A stretch of 64,000 nt of DNA from Bradyrhizobium sp. Ce-3. Its GTDB lineage: Bacteria; Pseudomonadota; Alphaproteobacteria; Rhizobiales; Xanthobacteraceae. Every line of letters starts with the position of its first letter. Position 1 is the first letter of the stretch. The stretch is taken from contig NZ_BQUV01000008.1 in assembly GCF_022835695.1 (NCBI RefSeq), positions 310,001 to 374,000 of the forward strand, read 5' to 3'. The notes beneath the pieces are model-generated. The model saw nothing but the letters and a program-made list of their open reading frames with translations, made no database searches and was not told the origin of the DNA. This document shows positions 1-8,356 of this stretch, piece after piece. The translations under genes and the position numbers were made by a program.

Positions 1-200
1 CCCGGCAGGTCGGCGATGATCAGCGTGAACCTGTCATCGAGCTTCGGCGCGACCGTGTGCCACATCACATGGGTCGAGGAGAAGCCGTGCAGCAGCAGCA
101 AGGGCGGGCCCTTGCCGCCGACGCGGGCGAAGATGCGGCCCTGCGAAGTGTTGATCCATTTGGATTCGTAGCCGGGAAAAAGATCAGCGAGATCAGGCAT
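1..200 (-). CDS. alpha/beta hydrolase, N-terminal part (runs off the window)
   Basis: The visible 66 residues begin [15 protein letters not shown] and continue to [14 protein letters not shown], the HG oxyanion-hole motif that precedes the nucleophile elbow in alpha/beta hydrolases. The spacing and the LIIADLPG stretch resemble haloacetate/fluoroacetate dehalogenase-like hydrolases, but the catalytic Ser/Asp and His lie beyond the window edge, so the substrate cannot be judged. No signal peptide is seen, so a cytoplasmic enzyme is likely. It is divergent from the acyl-CoA dehydrogenase with about 120 bases between start codons. Confidence 0.75.
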   Translation of the reverse strand, partial: MPDLADLFPGYESKWINTSQGRIFARVGGKGPPLLLLHGFSSTHVMWHTVAPKLDDRFTLIIADLP

Positions 201-322
201 CGGTGGCTCCTCCCGGTTGCGTTGCGCCGTGCTTCAAACTTTGTTCGGCGTTGCCGCTGCTTTCGGCGAGGTTTATGCCATCCTCAAGCCTATCCAACAA
301 CAACATGAAACGAGGAAGTGCC

Positions 323-1555
323 ATGTCGATCGATTTCGAAATTCCGGCCGAAGCCAAGGCGATCCGCGAGAAGGTTCGCAAATTCGTCCACGACGAGTGC
401 ATTCCGGCGGAAAAGGAACTCGACACCAAGCCGCTTGCCGAGGTGCTGGCACCGCTGCGGAAGAAGGCCCGCGCGCAGGGCCTGTGGTGCCCATTCGTGC
501 CGAAGGAGTATGGCGGTATGGGCCTCGGCCCGCTCGCCAATGCGCTGGTGCAGATGGAGCTCGGCGAGAGCATGCTCGGCGCGCTCTCGATGAACACGCA
601 GGGCCCGGACGACGCCTCGATGATGACGATCCTGGCGCACGGCACCGAGTACCAGAAGGAAAAATTCCTCAAGCCGCTGCTCAACGGCGAGAAGCGCATC
701 TGCTTCTCCATGACGGAGAAGGCCGCCGGCGCCGATGCCACCGGCATGCAGACCTCCGCAGTGAAGGACGGCAACGAGAACTACATCCTCAACGGCGAGA
801 AATGGTTCTCCTCTTCGGCGAGCGTCGCCGACATGGCGCTGGTCATGGCGAAGACCGATCCGAACGCGCCGCGCCACAAGCAATATTCGACCTTCATCGT
901 CGAGCTGCCCAACCCCGGCTACCGCATCAAGCGCAACGTCGCCAACATGGCGATCGAGGGCCCGCATGACGACGTGATCCATGGCGGCCATTCCGAGATC
1001 GAGATCAAGGATCTGAAGGTACCGGCCGACAATCTGCTCGGCGGCGAAGGCAACGGCTTCAACATGGGCCAGCACCGCCTCGCCTACGGCCGGCTGCGCC
1101 ACGGCATGCACAATGTCGCCAAGGCGCAGCGCGCGCTCGACATGGCGGCGGCCCACGTCACCAAGCGCTCGACCTTCGGCCAGCTGCTGGCCGACCGCCA
1201 GGCGGTGCAGTTCATGCTCGCCGACTGCGCCAGCGAGCTCTATATCGGCCGGCTGATGCTGCTGCACATCGCCTACAAGGCGGAGAAGGGCCTCGACATC
1301 CGCCAGGAGAACTCGATCGCCAAGATCTTCCACGCCCACATGGTGCACAAGGTGATCGACACCGCGATCCAGCTGCACGGCGCACTCGGCTTCAGCCAGG
1401 ATACGCCGCTCGCGAAATGGTACACCCAGGTGCGCTCGCAGCGGCTGGTCGACGGCCCGGATGAAGTGCACAAGTGGAAGATCGGCAAGAACGTCATCAA
1501 GGCGTTCCGCGAGCACGGCACCACCGCGTCGGCGGCGGGCGGGGACTTGCTGTAA
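323..1555 (+). CDS. acyl-CoA dehydrogenase family protein
   Basis: A 410-residue flavoenzyme expected to oxidise an acyl-CoA to the 2-enoyl-CoA and pass electrons to ETF. The three-part fold is readable: helical N-terminus (AEAKAIREKVRKFVHDE), central beta domain (CFSMTEKAAGADATGMQT, then GEKWFSSSASVADMALVM) and C-terminal helical domain ending in IQLHGALGFSQDTPLAKWYTQVRSQR. The DGPDEVHKWKIGKNVIKAF ending is like ACAD10/11-type enzymes acting on longer or hydroxylated acyl chains, but the substrate is not decidable from sequence. The start at 323 follows a GAGGAAG ribosome site 6 bases upstream; an in-frame ATG at 305 has no such site. Confidence 0.9.
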   Translation: MSIDFEIPAEAKAIREKVRKFVHDECIPAEKELDTKPLAEVLAPLRKKARAQGLWCPFVPKEYGGMGLGPLANALVQMELGESMLGALSMNTQGPDDASMMTILAHGTEYQKEKFLKPLLNGEKRICFSMTEKAAGADATGMQTSAVKDGNENYILNGEKWFSSSASVADMALVMAKTDPNAPRHKQYSTFIVELPNPGYRIKRNVANMAIEGPHDDVIHGGHSEIEIKDLKVPADNLLGGEGNGFNMGQHRLAYGRLRHGMHNVAKAQRALDMAAAHVTKRSTFGQLLADRQAVQFMLADCASELYIGRLMLLHIAYKAEKGLDIRQENSIAKIFHAHMVHKVIDTAIQLHGALGFSQDTPLAKWYTQVRSQRLVDGPDEVHKWKIGKNVIKAFREHGTTASAAGGDLL

Positions 1556-1562
1556 CTTTCAC

Positions 1563-1678
1563 CGTCATTGCGAGCGAAGCGAAGCAATCCACGTCTCCAT
1601 GCGGAGATAGATGGATTGCTTGGTCGCTTCAGCGCAAAATTGCTCTGCAATTTTGTCGCGAGCTCCTCGCAATGACGC
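1563..1678. repeat. palindromic intergenic repeat, family A (CGTCATTGCGAG ends)
   Basis: The element opens with CGTCATTGCGAGCGAAGCGA and closes with CTCGCAATGACG, so the termini are inverted. Internal arms include AAGCAATCCA/TGGATTGCTT and AAAATTGCTCTGCAATTTT. A second copy lies at 29525-29638 in the opposite orientation. It sits between the stop of the acyl-CoA dehydrogenase and the stop of purD, so it may also act as a bidirectional transcript end. Such elements are widespread in Bradyrhizobium intergenic DNA. Confidence 0.85.
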
Positions 1679-1682
1679 GGCG

Positions 1683-2960
1683 CTAGCCCTTTTCCTGCTC
1701 CACCGCCTGCCAGGCGATGTCGCGGCGGCAGAATCCGTCGGGCCATTTGATGCGGTCGACAGCCTGATAGGCGCGGTCGCGCGCCTCGGTGACCGTCTTG
1801 CCCATGGCGCAGACGTTCAGCACGCGGCCGCCATTGGCGAGGGTGGCGCCATCCCTTGCCACCGTGCCGGCGTGGAAGATCTCGACGCCCTCGACCTTGG
1901 CGGCGTCATCGAGGCCGTCGATCCGGGTGCCCTTGAGGTAGTCGCCGGGATAGCCCTTCGCCGCCATCACCACCGTCAGCGCCGGGTCCGGATACCAGCG
2001 CAGATCGAAATTCTTCAACTGCCCGTCGATCGAGGCGAGCAGCGCCGGCACGATGTCGGACATCATCCGCAGCATCAGCACCTGGCATTCGGGATCGCCG
2101 AACCGGACATTGTATTCGAAAAGTTTCGGGCCCTGCGCGGTCAGCATCACGCCGGCATAGAGCACGCCCTTGAACGGCGTGCCGCGGCTCTTCATTCCGG
2201 CGACCGTCGGCAGGATGATCCGGGCCATGATCTGGTCGTGCACCTCCGGCGTCACGAACGGCGTCGGCGAATAGGCGCCCATGCCGCCGGTGTTCGGGCC
2301 CTTGTCGTGGTCGAACACCCGCTTGTGGTCCTGCGCGGTAGCCAGCGGGATCGCGGTCTCGCCGTCGCACAGCGCGAAGAAGCTGATCTCGCGGCCGGAG
2401 AGGAATTCCTCGATCACGACCTCGGCGCCGGCCGAGCCGAACGCGCCCTCGAACATCATCGCAATGGCGGCCTCCGCCTCACCCAGCGTCTGCGCCACCA
2501 CGACGCCCTTGCCGGCGGCGAGCCCGTCGGCCTTGACCACGATCGGCGCGCCCTCGGCGCGGACATAGGCGGTCGCGTCCTTCGCATTGTCGAAGCGGCG
2601 ATAGGCGCCGGTCGGAATGGCGAACTCGCTGCAGAGGTCTTTTGTAAAACCCTTGGAGCCCTCGAGCTGGGCGGCCTGCCTGCTCGGCCCGAACGCCTTG
2701 ATGCCGACGGCGGCGAGATCGTCGACGATGCCGGCAGCCAGCGGCGTCTCCGGGCCGACCACCACCAGGTCGACCGCATTGCGCCGGCAGAATGCGATCA
2801 CCGCGGCATGGTCGGCGACGTCGAGCGCGATGCATTCGGCCTCGCGCGCGATCCCGGCATTGCCCGGCGCGCACCACAGTTTCGTCACCAGCGGGGATGC
2901 GGCGATCTTCCACGCCAGCGCATGTTCGCGGCCGCCGGAACCGAGCAGGAGAATGTTCAT
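1683..2960 (-). CDS. purD: phosphoribosylamine-glycine ligase (GARS)
   Basis: A 425-residue cytosolic enzyme of purine synthesis that joins glycine to phosphoribosylamine using ATP. The N-domain motif [13 protein letters not shown] is at residues 7-19, followed by [12 protein letters not shown]. The ATP-grasp region carries [19 protein letters not shown] and the C-terminal part [12 protein letters not shown] and [12 protein letters not shown], all GARS signatures. Length matches the family (about 420-430). The ATG at 2960 is chosen because the family starts directly with [10 protein letters not shown]; the longer frame to 3023 adds only unrelated residues. It is monocistronic and convergent with the upstream dehydrogenase, with a repeat between them. 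Confidence 0.97.
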   Translation of the reverse strand: MNILLLGSGGREHALAWKIAASPLVTKLWCAPGNAGIAREAECIALDVADHAAVIAFCRRNAVDLVVVGPETPLAAGIVDDLAAVGIKAFGPSRQAAQLEGSKGFTKDLCSEFAIPTGAYRRFDNAKDATAYVRAEGAPIVVKADGLAAGKGVVVAQTLGEAEAAIAMMFEGAFGSAGAEVVIEEFLSGREISFFALCDGETAIPLATAQDHKRVFDHDKGPNTGGMGAYSPTPFVTPEVHDQIMARIILPTVAGMKSRGTPFKGVLYAGVMLTAQGPKLFEYNVRFGDPECQVLMLRMMSDIVPALLASIDGQLKNFDLRWYPDPALTVVMAAKGYPGDYLKGTRIDGLDDAAKVEGVEIFHAGTVARDGATLANGGRVLNVCAMGKTVTEARDRAYQAVDRIKWPDGFCRRDIAWQAVEQEKG

Positions 2961-3058
2961 CAGAGACAGGCTCAAAAGGGTGCAAGAGCTGTGTCGGTCG
3001 CACGAATCCCGGCCGGCCTGCAAGGGGCGACGAGGCCGATTCCCCCGTCATTCCGGCC

Positions 3059-3358
3059 TCACGGCTGCTTGCCGGCGATGATCTCCTGCAAGGTCGCGAC
3101 ATGGCGGCCGAAGGCGCCACGGCCGGCCGCCGTCGCGGTCACGGTGGTCTGCGGCTTCTTGCCGACGAAGGCCTTGTCGACCGCGACATAGCCGGCCCTG
3201 GCCAGCGTCTCGATATGGGCGCCGAGATTGCCGTCGGTGGCGCCTGTCAGCTTCTTCAGCCGGGCGAATTCGAGCCCGGTCGCAACCGGCAGCACATTGA
3301 GCGCCGCCATGATCCGCAGCCGCAGCGGCTGGTGGATGATCTCGTCGAGTTCCGCCAT
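3059..3358 (-). CDS. winged-helix transcriptional regulator (single domain)
   Basis: A 99-residue protein consisting almost wholly of a winged helix: LDEIIHQPLRLRIMAALNVL, then LEFARLKKLTGATDGNLGAHIETLARAGYVAVDKAF, then a beta wing with TTVTATAAGRGAFGRHV. This is the MarR/ArsR-like layout annotated as winged helix DNA-binding (HTH_34). It is the last gene of a three-gene minus-strand operon, 4 bases after a membrane protein. Such one-domain regulators often control their own operon; the palindrome at 4333-4349 upstream of the first gene is the natural candidate site. Effector unknown. Confidence 0.85.
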   Translation of the reverse strand: MAELDEIIHQPLRLRIMAALNVLPVATGLEFARLKKLTGATDGNLGAHIETLARAGYVAVDKAFVGKKPQTTVTATAAGRGAFGRHVATLQEIIAGKQP

Positions 3359-3362
3359 CGCG

Positions 3363-3914
3363 TCAGATCCGGCGCATCCAGAGGCCGCCGAGCACCAGCG
3401 CGCCGCCATGGACCGCCGCCATCCACAGCAGCAGGGCCGGGCCGGCGTAGAAATAGCCGATCACGATCAGCGCAGTGCTGCCGAGCGCGATCACGATGAA
3501 GGCATAGCCGAACCACAGGCCGGCGAGCGCGTAGAACAGCATCGTGAAGACCGGCCAGAACACCAGCATCTGGCGCGGTCCGAAATGGCCGAGCACCACC
3601 GAGCAGAAAATGCCGAATGCGATGAACAGCAGAAACGCCATCAGCAGCCGGATGGCGAAGGCGCCCGCCCCCCGACCGACGCCGCCGAACGCGGCAATCC
3701 CGATCGAGCCCGCGATTCCGACGAGGTCGACGACCAGCCAGATCGCATAGCCCTGCGGCGACCATGTGTAATTGGCGATGTAGCCCACGAACACCAACAC
3801 GCCCCACATGATGATGATCAGACTGGCGATCTGATAGATTTGCGATTGGCGGACGCGATGCACGACGTCGTTGATGTCGCTCAGCGCCGCGCTGGCCTGC
3901 CGGCTGTCGATCAT
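3363..3914 (-). CDS. polytopic membrane protein of the regulator operon
   Basis: A 183-residue protein starting MIDSRQASAALSDIN, a short cytoplasmic helix, followed by five or six hydrophobic segments (IYQIASLIIIMWGVLVFVGYI, IWLVVDLVGIAGSIGIAAF, LLMAFLLFIAFGIFCSVVLG, LVFWPVFTMLFYALAGLWFG, FIVIALGSTALIVIGYF, LLLWMAAVHGGALVLGGLW). I do not recognise the family. Its ATG overlaps the stop of the preceding gene as ATGA, and the regulator gene follows after 4 bases, so the three are probably co-translated. Context suggests an inner-membrane function under control of the winged-helix protein. Confidence 0.8.
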   Translation of the reverse strand: MIDSRQASAALSDINDVVHRVRQSQIYQIASLIIIMWGVLVFVGYIANYTWSPQGYAIWLVVDLVGIAGSIGIAAFGGVGRGAGAFAIRLLMAFLLFIAFGIFCSVVLGHFGPRQMLVFWPVFTMLFYALAGLWFGYAFIVIALGSTALIVIGYFYAGPALLLWMAAVHGGALVLGGLWMRRI

Positions 3915-4219
3915 GACGCCACTCCATTTTGCTCGGCGAACTTGGCGGACACCGGAGGCGCCTCGGCCGGCGGACGATATTTGCCGATCAGCACATAGGC
4001 GACCGTCATGGTCATGATCGACAGCGCCAAGGCCACCAGCCCGACCTGCCCGCGCGTCGTCAGCGGCAGCAGCCGCACCATGATTTCGGTTGCCGCCGCC
4101 GAGATCAGCGACACGTAGGACCACGAGATGAAATAATAATGGGTCAGCCGCCAGTTCGCCGGGCGCGGGCTGCGCAGCAGCGGAACGATCGCCGCCACGA
4201 TGCAGGCGAAGTTCACCAT
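3911..4219 (-). CDS. small membrane protein, first gene of the regulator operon; possible 5' frameshift
   Basis: The frame gives 102 residues with about three hydrophobic segments and a conserved-looking stretch LTHYYFISWSYVSLISAAATEIMVRL. The ATG at 4219 has no ribosome site and begins inside what looks like an earlier helix: the in-frame codons just upstream read FIPQQLNLFHLAA before a TGA at 4274-4276. Another frame supplies an ATG at 4289 with residues MMSQLTLAS. A single-base shift near 4262-4268 would join the two into a normal membrane protein. The gene is therefore either started internally, frameshifted in this strain, or affected by a sequence error. Confidence 0.6.
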   Translation of the reverse strand: MVNFACIVAAIVPLLRSPRPANWRLTHYYFISWSYVSLISAAATEIMVRLLPLTTRGQVGLVALALSIMTMTVAYVLIGKYRPPAEAPPVSAKFAEQNGVAS

Positions 4220-4332
4220 CGCGGCGAGATGGAACAGGTTGAGCTGCTGCGGAATGAACGAAGCTTGCCAACGTCAACTGCGACATCATCCGCCAGCCCT
4301 CCAGCCAGGTCGCATCATTCTCTATGCAGAGA

Positions 4333-4349
4333 ACTCTGTATCACAGAGT
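4333..4349. promoter_or_regulatory. palindromic operator candidate
   Basis: ACTCTGTATCACAGAGT has perfect 6-base arms around a 5-base centre. It lies 44 bases upstream of the ATG at 4289 of the minus-strand regulator operon and 89 bases before the xseA start, within an AT-richer stretch. A winged-helix protein encoded in the same operon is the likely binder. This is inferred from position and symmetry only. Confidence 0.5.
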
Positions 4350-4437
4350 ATATGGACAAACAAGCCCGTGCATTGGCGATGGCGGGTAAAAGTCCCTACG
4401 TTGCTTTGAAGCCCACAAACAGCCGAATCACCTGCAA

Positions 4438-6060
4438 ATGACTGCTGCCGCGCCAAATCTCGTCAACGCGCCCGAATTCACCGTCTCGGAACTCTCCTCC
4501 GCGCTGAAGCGGACGGTGGAGGACCGGTTCGGCCATGTCCGCGTCCGCGGCGAGATCTCCGGCTTTCGCGGCCCGCACTCCTCCGGCCACTGCTATTTCG
4601 CGCTGAAGGACGAGAACGCCAAGATCGAGGCGGTGATCTGGAAGTTCGCCCACGCCCGCATGCGCTTCAAGCCGCAGGAGGGCCTCGAGGTCATCGCCAC
4701 CGGCAAGCTGACCACCTATCCGAACTCCTCGAAGTACCAGATCGTCATCGATTCGCTGGAGCCGGCCGGCGTCGGCGCGCTGATGGCGCTGATGGAGGAG
4801 CGCAAGAAGAAGCTCGCGGCCGAAGGCCTGTTCGACGAGGCCCGCAAGCAGCTGCTGCCCTGGCTGCCCGAGGTGATCGGCGTCGTCACCTCGCCGACCG
4901 GCGCGGTGATCCGCGACATCCTGCATCGGCTCGAGGACCGCTTCCCCCGCCGGGTGCTGGTGTGGCCGGTCAAGGTGCAGGGCGACGGCTCGGCCGAGCA
5001 GGTCGCCGCCGCGATCCGCGGCTTCAACGCGCTGCCGGAGGGCGGCCGGATCCCGCGGCCCGATCTGTTGATCGTCGCGCGCGGCGGCGGCTCGCTGGAG
5101 GATTTGTGGTCGTTCAACGAGGAGATCGTGGTCCGCGCCGCGGCCGAGAGCCATATCCCGCTGATCTCGGCGGTGGGCCACGAGACCGACATCACGCTGA
5201 TCGACTTCGTCGCCGACAAGCGCGCGCCGACGCCGACCGCCGCCGCCGAGATGGCGGTGCCGGTGCGCAGCGAGCTGTTCGTCGAGGTCACAGCGCTCGC
5301 CCGCCGCACCATGGTGTGCTGGCAGCGGGCCCAGGAGGCGCGCCGCGCCGAGTTGCGCGCCGCCGCGCGGGCGCTGCCGGCGGCGAACGAATTGCTGGCT
5401 ATCCCGCGGCAGCGGCTCGATCATCTCGCCGCCGGGCTGCCGCGCGGGCTGAAGGCCAATACGCACGCGCATTTCCGCCGCTTCGCCGCGTCGAGCTCGC
5501 GGCTCACCATCGGCGTGCTGCGCGGCCAGGTCGCGCATGCGCGGCAGCGGCTGACCGCATCGGGTGAACGCATCACGCTGTCGGCGCGCGCGCTGCTGCA
5601 TCGCCGCCGCGAGCGCTTCAATGGCCTCGAGATCCGGCTCAAGGCCTCGAAGCTCGCCAATGCCAAGGCCCAGCGCAACGCGATCGCGCGCGATCTCGAG
5701 CGTACCCACCGCCTTGCCGAGCGCGCCCACCGCGCGCTCAAGACGACGCTGCAACGGCTCGAGGCACGGGTCGCGCATCGCAGCCAGCTGCTGTCGGCGC
5801 TGTCCTATCGCGGGGTGCTGGCGCGCGGCTTCGCGCTGGTGCGCGATGCGCACGGACACGCGCTGCATTCCGCCGCGGCGGTCGGGCCGAACGCCGGCCT
5901 GTCGATCGAGTTCGCCGACGGCCGCGTCGCCGCCACCACTGACGCCGATCAGCCCGCGGCGACGGCGACGCCCGAGAGCGAGCCGAAGCCCCCGCGTGAG
6001 ACGAAACCGGCGGCGCCGAAGCGCGTCACCAAGCCGGTCGATCAGGGCAGCTTGTTCTGA
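4438..6060 (+). CDS. xseA: exodeoxyribonuclease VII large subunit
   Basis: A 540-residue protein that with the small subunit XseB degrades single-stranded DNA. The N-terminal OB-fold is [31 protein letters not shown] with [16 protein letters not shown]; the catalytic domain follows with [43 protein letters not shown] and [29 protein letters not shown]. The C-terminal coiled region (about residues 280-460) is arginine- and alanine-rich as usual. The last 60 residues form a Pro/Lys tail. The length is somewhat above the E. coli protein (456) because of this tail. xseB is not in the window. Convergent with the next gene, 16 bases apart. Confidence 0.97.
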   Translation: MTAAAPNLVNAPEFTVSELSSALKRTVEDRFGHVRVRGEISGFRGPHSSGHCYFALKDENAKIEAVIWKFAHARMRFKPQEGLEVIATGKLTTYPNSSKYQIVIDSLEPAGVGALMALMEERKKKLAAEGLFDEARKQLLPWLPEVIGVVTSPTGAVIRDILHRLEDRFPRRVLVWPVKVQGDGSAEQVAAAIRGFNALPEGGRIPRPDLLIVARGGGSLEDLWSFNEEIVVRAAAESHIPLISAVGHETDITLIDFVADKRAPTPTAAAEMAVPVRSELFVEVTALARRTMVCWQRAQEARRAELRAAARALPAANELLAIPRQRLDHLAAGLPRGLKANTHAHFRRFAASSSRLTIGVLRGQVAHARQRLTASGERITLSARALLHRRRERFNGLEIRLKASKLANAKAQRNAIARDLERTHRLAERAHRALKTTLQRLEARVAHRSQLLSALSYRGVLARGFALVRDAHGHALHSAAAVGPNAGLSIEFADGRVAATTDADQPAATATPESEPKPPRETKPAAPKRVTKPVDQGSLF

Positions 6061-6076
6061 CGCGACAATAACTGGT

Positions 6077-6904
6077 TCAGCGCGACAGCCACTCGACGAC
6101 CTGCTTCTGCGCATCCTTGCGCGCATCCGCATCGGTGCCGATGTGGCCGCGCTCGGCGATCTCGGCATCGGAGGCCGCGACCGCGTGCAGCGGCAAATTG
6201 GCGCGATCGAAATCGTGATAGGCGTCGGGATAGACCACGATCCGCGCCAGCGCGCTGCGGCCGCGCGCGCCGTCGACCATCTGGTGGCAGGCCGATGACG
6301 ACGTCACGTCGTCGCGCGCGCCGATCAGCACCAGTGTCGGCACCCGCGCGCTCCAGCCGAGGCCGAACGAGGTGCGGCAATCCGGATAGAACGCGACCGC
6401 CGAGCGAAAATCCGGCTCGGCATTGCGCGACCACATCTGCGGCCGCACCGCCCACAGCAGCGCGGCGGCGCCGTTGCCCCAGCCGATCAGGCTGATGCGG
6501 CTCTTCGCCACCCATTTCTGCTGCACCAGCCACTGCCGCGCCGCGTTGATGTCGGCAACCCGCGCCCGCCGGGTCTGCACCTGGTGCTCCCTGATGCGGC
6601 ACTGCGGACCCAGCTCGCGCGAGCCGTAGCTGTCCGGCAGCAGCACCGCATGGCCTGCCGTGAGCAATTGCTCGGCCCAGTCGCGATAGCGCGGCGCGAC
6701 CTGCTCGGACTTGCCGGCGAGACCGCCGCAGCTGTGCAGCGCGATGACGGTCGGGAACGGTCCGTCGCCATCGGGCCGGTAGAGCTGGGCGTGCAGCGTG
6801 ACATTGCCTTCGGGAATCTCGACCTGATGCGGGGCCGGGAGCGGGGTCGCCGCGGCCGGCACCGCAAGCATCGCGAGACACATGAAAACTGAAGTGAGGC
6901 GCAT
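6077..6904 (-). CDS. secreted dienelactone-hydrolase-like protein lacking the nucleophile
   Basis: A 275-residue protein with an N-terminal signal peptide (MRLTSVFMCLAMLAVPAAA). The alpha/beta-hydrolase core is clear: VIALHSCGGL oxyanion region, LLPDSYGSRE, the elbow ISLIGWGNGAAALL, an acid at GARDDV (residues 197-200) and PDAYHDFD with His230. At the elbow the nucleophile position (residue 143, codon 6476-6478) is Gly instead of Ser or Cys. A paralogue in this window (57149-57991) keeps Ser in the same place (VIGFSQGG). Hydrolase activity is therefore doubtful; a binding or residual role is possible. The start at 6904 places the signal peptide at the N-terminus. Confidence 0.85.
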   Translation of the reverse strand: MRLTSVFMCLAMLAVPAAATPLPAPHQVEIPEGNVTLHAQLYRPDGDGPFPTVIALHSCGGLAGKSEQVAPRYRDWAEQLLTAGHAVLLPDSYGSRELGPQCRIREHQVQTRRARVADINAARQWLVQQKWVAKSRISLIGWGNGAAALLWAVRPQMWSRNAEPDFRSAVAFYPDCRTSFGLGWSARVPTLVLIGARDDVTSSSACHQMVDGARGRSALARIVVYPDAYHDFDRANLPLHAVAASDAEIAERGHIGTDADARKDAQKQVVEWLSR

Positions 6905-7091
6905 CCGATCCGGCCGGCTCGTAATGGCGCTGCCAACACAGCGGACCACGGCTGCAACGCTACCATGCACGTCTGCCGCCAAATCATCACAAGTCGGTGG
7001 TTTAACGGGCGGACATGCCCCACTATCTATGATAGACGGCTGCATGAACATTTAAGGCTGCCTCGTCCGAGGCAAGGCGGAGAGCTCAATC

Positions 7092-7319
7092 GTGCTGAAC
7101 AAGTTCGGTCCCTCGGGCCATGGCGAAGCGCAGGTGCAATATCTCGACGGCGATTTCCGCGTGATCTCGCCCGGCACCTTTGTGCGTTGTGCCATCACCG
7201 ACGTCCGGATTCCGCTCGACGAACTGAAGTACTGGAGCGTCGACCTGCAGGAGGCCTACGCCACCCCGACCGCCGTGCTGCAGCGCCACCATCCCGGCAT
7301 GGTCAAGTCGCAGGCCTAG
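7092..7319 (+). CDS. DUF2093 family protein
   Basis: A 75-residue protein that matches the small alphaproteobacterial DUF2093 family by its pattern AQVQYLDGDFRVISPGTFVRCAITDVRIPLDELKYWSV. No function is known and no signal or membrane segment is seen. Translation starts at GTG 7092, preceded by GGAGAG. It is convergent with lpxK, whose stop lies 15 bases away. Confidence 0.85.
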   Translation: MLNKFGPSGHGEAQVQYLDGDFRVISPGTFVRCAITDVRIPLDELKYWSVDLQEAYATPTAVLQRHHPGMVKSQA

Positions 7320-7333
7320 GCTCAACGCCGGGT

Positions 7334-8356
7334 TCATTTGCCCAGCCTCCTCTCCCTTGCCTTGAATAGCTGATCGCTCACGAAGCGTCGCAGCGTATCA
7401 GGCTGTTCGAACTGCATCGTCACCGCGAACGGCACGATCGCCTGCGCCCAGGCCGGCATCCCATCCGGTCCACGCAACCGTGCCAGATCCTTTTCCGTCG
7501 TCACCAGCGTCAACCCGTCGCGTTTCGCGTCGGCAACGAGTTGCTCGATCTCGTCCTTGGTGAAGGCATGGTGGTCGGCGAAAGCCGTATTGCGCACGAC
7601 GTCGACGCCGCTTGACCGCAACGTGTTGAAGAAGCGCGCGGGATCGCCGATGCCGGCAAAGGCGAGTGCACGCTTGCCGCTCAGCGCCGCCAGCGAAGCC
7701 TGCTCAGGCTTCAGATGCGCGGACAGCACCGGCTTGCCGCGTGACTCGATCTCGATTTCGATGGTCCGCGCCGCATAGCCATCGCCGACCACGATCAGCG
7801 CATCTGTGTTCGCCAGCTGCGGCGACAAGGGCGCACGCAGCGGGCCTGCCGGAATGACGCGAGCATTGCCGACGCCACGCATCCCGTCGATCACGATCAG
7901 GCAGCAATCCTTCGTCACGGATGGATTCTGGAAGCCGTCATCCATCAGGATCACGCTCGCATTCTGCGCCCGCACCAAGGCAATGCCCGCAGCGCGGTCG
8001 CGCGACACCACGACCGGCAAACTCGCGGCCATCATCAGCGGTTCGTCGCCGACATCGGTCGCCGTGTGGTTGTCGCGATCGACCTTGACCGGGCCGGCGA
8101 GCCTGCCGCCATAGCCGCGGCTGAGCACCACCGGCCGCTCATCGAGCTCGCGCAGCAGCTTGGCCAGCGCCAGCACCGTCGGCGTCTTGCCGGCGCCGCC
8201 GACATGGTAGTTGCCGACGCAGATCACGGGAATGCCGGCATCGGTGCCGGAGCGCTGCATCCGCCGCACGGCGACCGCGCCGTACAGCGCGGCAAGAGGG
8301 CTCAACAGAAATGCAGTCCAAGACGACGGCCGGTGCCAGAAGGCCGGCTCACGCAT
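7334..8356 (-). CDS. lpxK: tetraacyldisaccharide 4'-kinase
   Basis: A 340-residue inner-membrane kinase that phosphorylates the 4' position of the lipid A disaccharide precursor. The N-terminus has a single membrane anchor (WTAFLLSPLAALYGAVAV), then the P-loop region VGNYHVGGAGKTPTV and the lpxK signature VILMDDGFQNPSV, followed by VIDGMRGVGNARVIPAGPLR. The length fits the family (about 330-340). Its start codon overlaps the end of waaA by 8 bases, so the pair is translationally coupled in the order acyltransferase-waaA-lpxK. Confidence 0.96.
   Translation of the reverse strand: MREPAFWHRPSSWTAFLLSPLAALYGAVAVRRMQRSGTDAGIPVICVGNYHVGGAGKTPTVLALAKLLRELDERPVVLSRGYGGRLAGPVKVDRDNHTATDVGDEPLMMAASLPVVVSRDRAAGIALVRAQNASVILMDDGFQNPSVTKDCCLIVIDGMRGVGNARVIPAGPLRAPLSPQLANTDALIVVGDGYAARTIEIEIESRGKPVLSAHLKPEQASLAALSGKRALAFAGIGDPARFFNTLRSSGVDVVRNTAFADHHAFTKDEIEQLVADAKRDGLTLVTTEKDLARLRGPDGMPAWAQAIVPFAVTMQFEQPDTLRRFVSDQLFKARERRLGK

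Noticed and set aside
1611-3191. 526-residue plus-strand frame opposite purD
   Set aside because: A complement-strand shadow: Arg/Ala/His-rich, low complexity, fully explained by purD on the minus strand.
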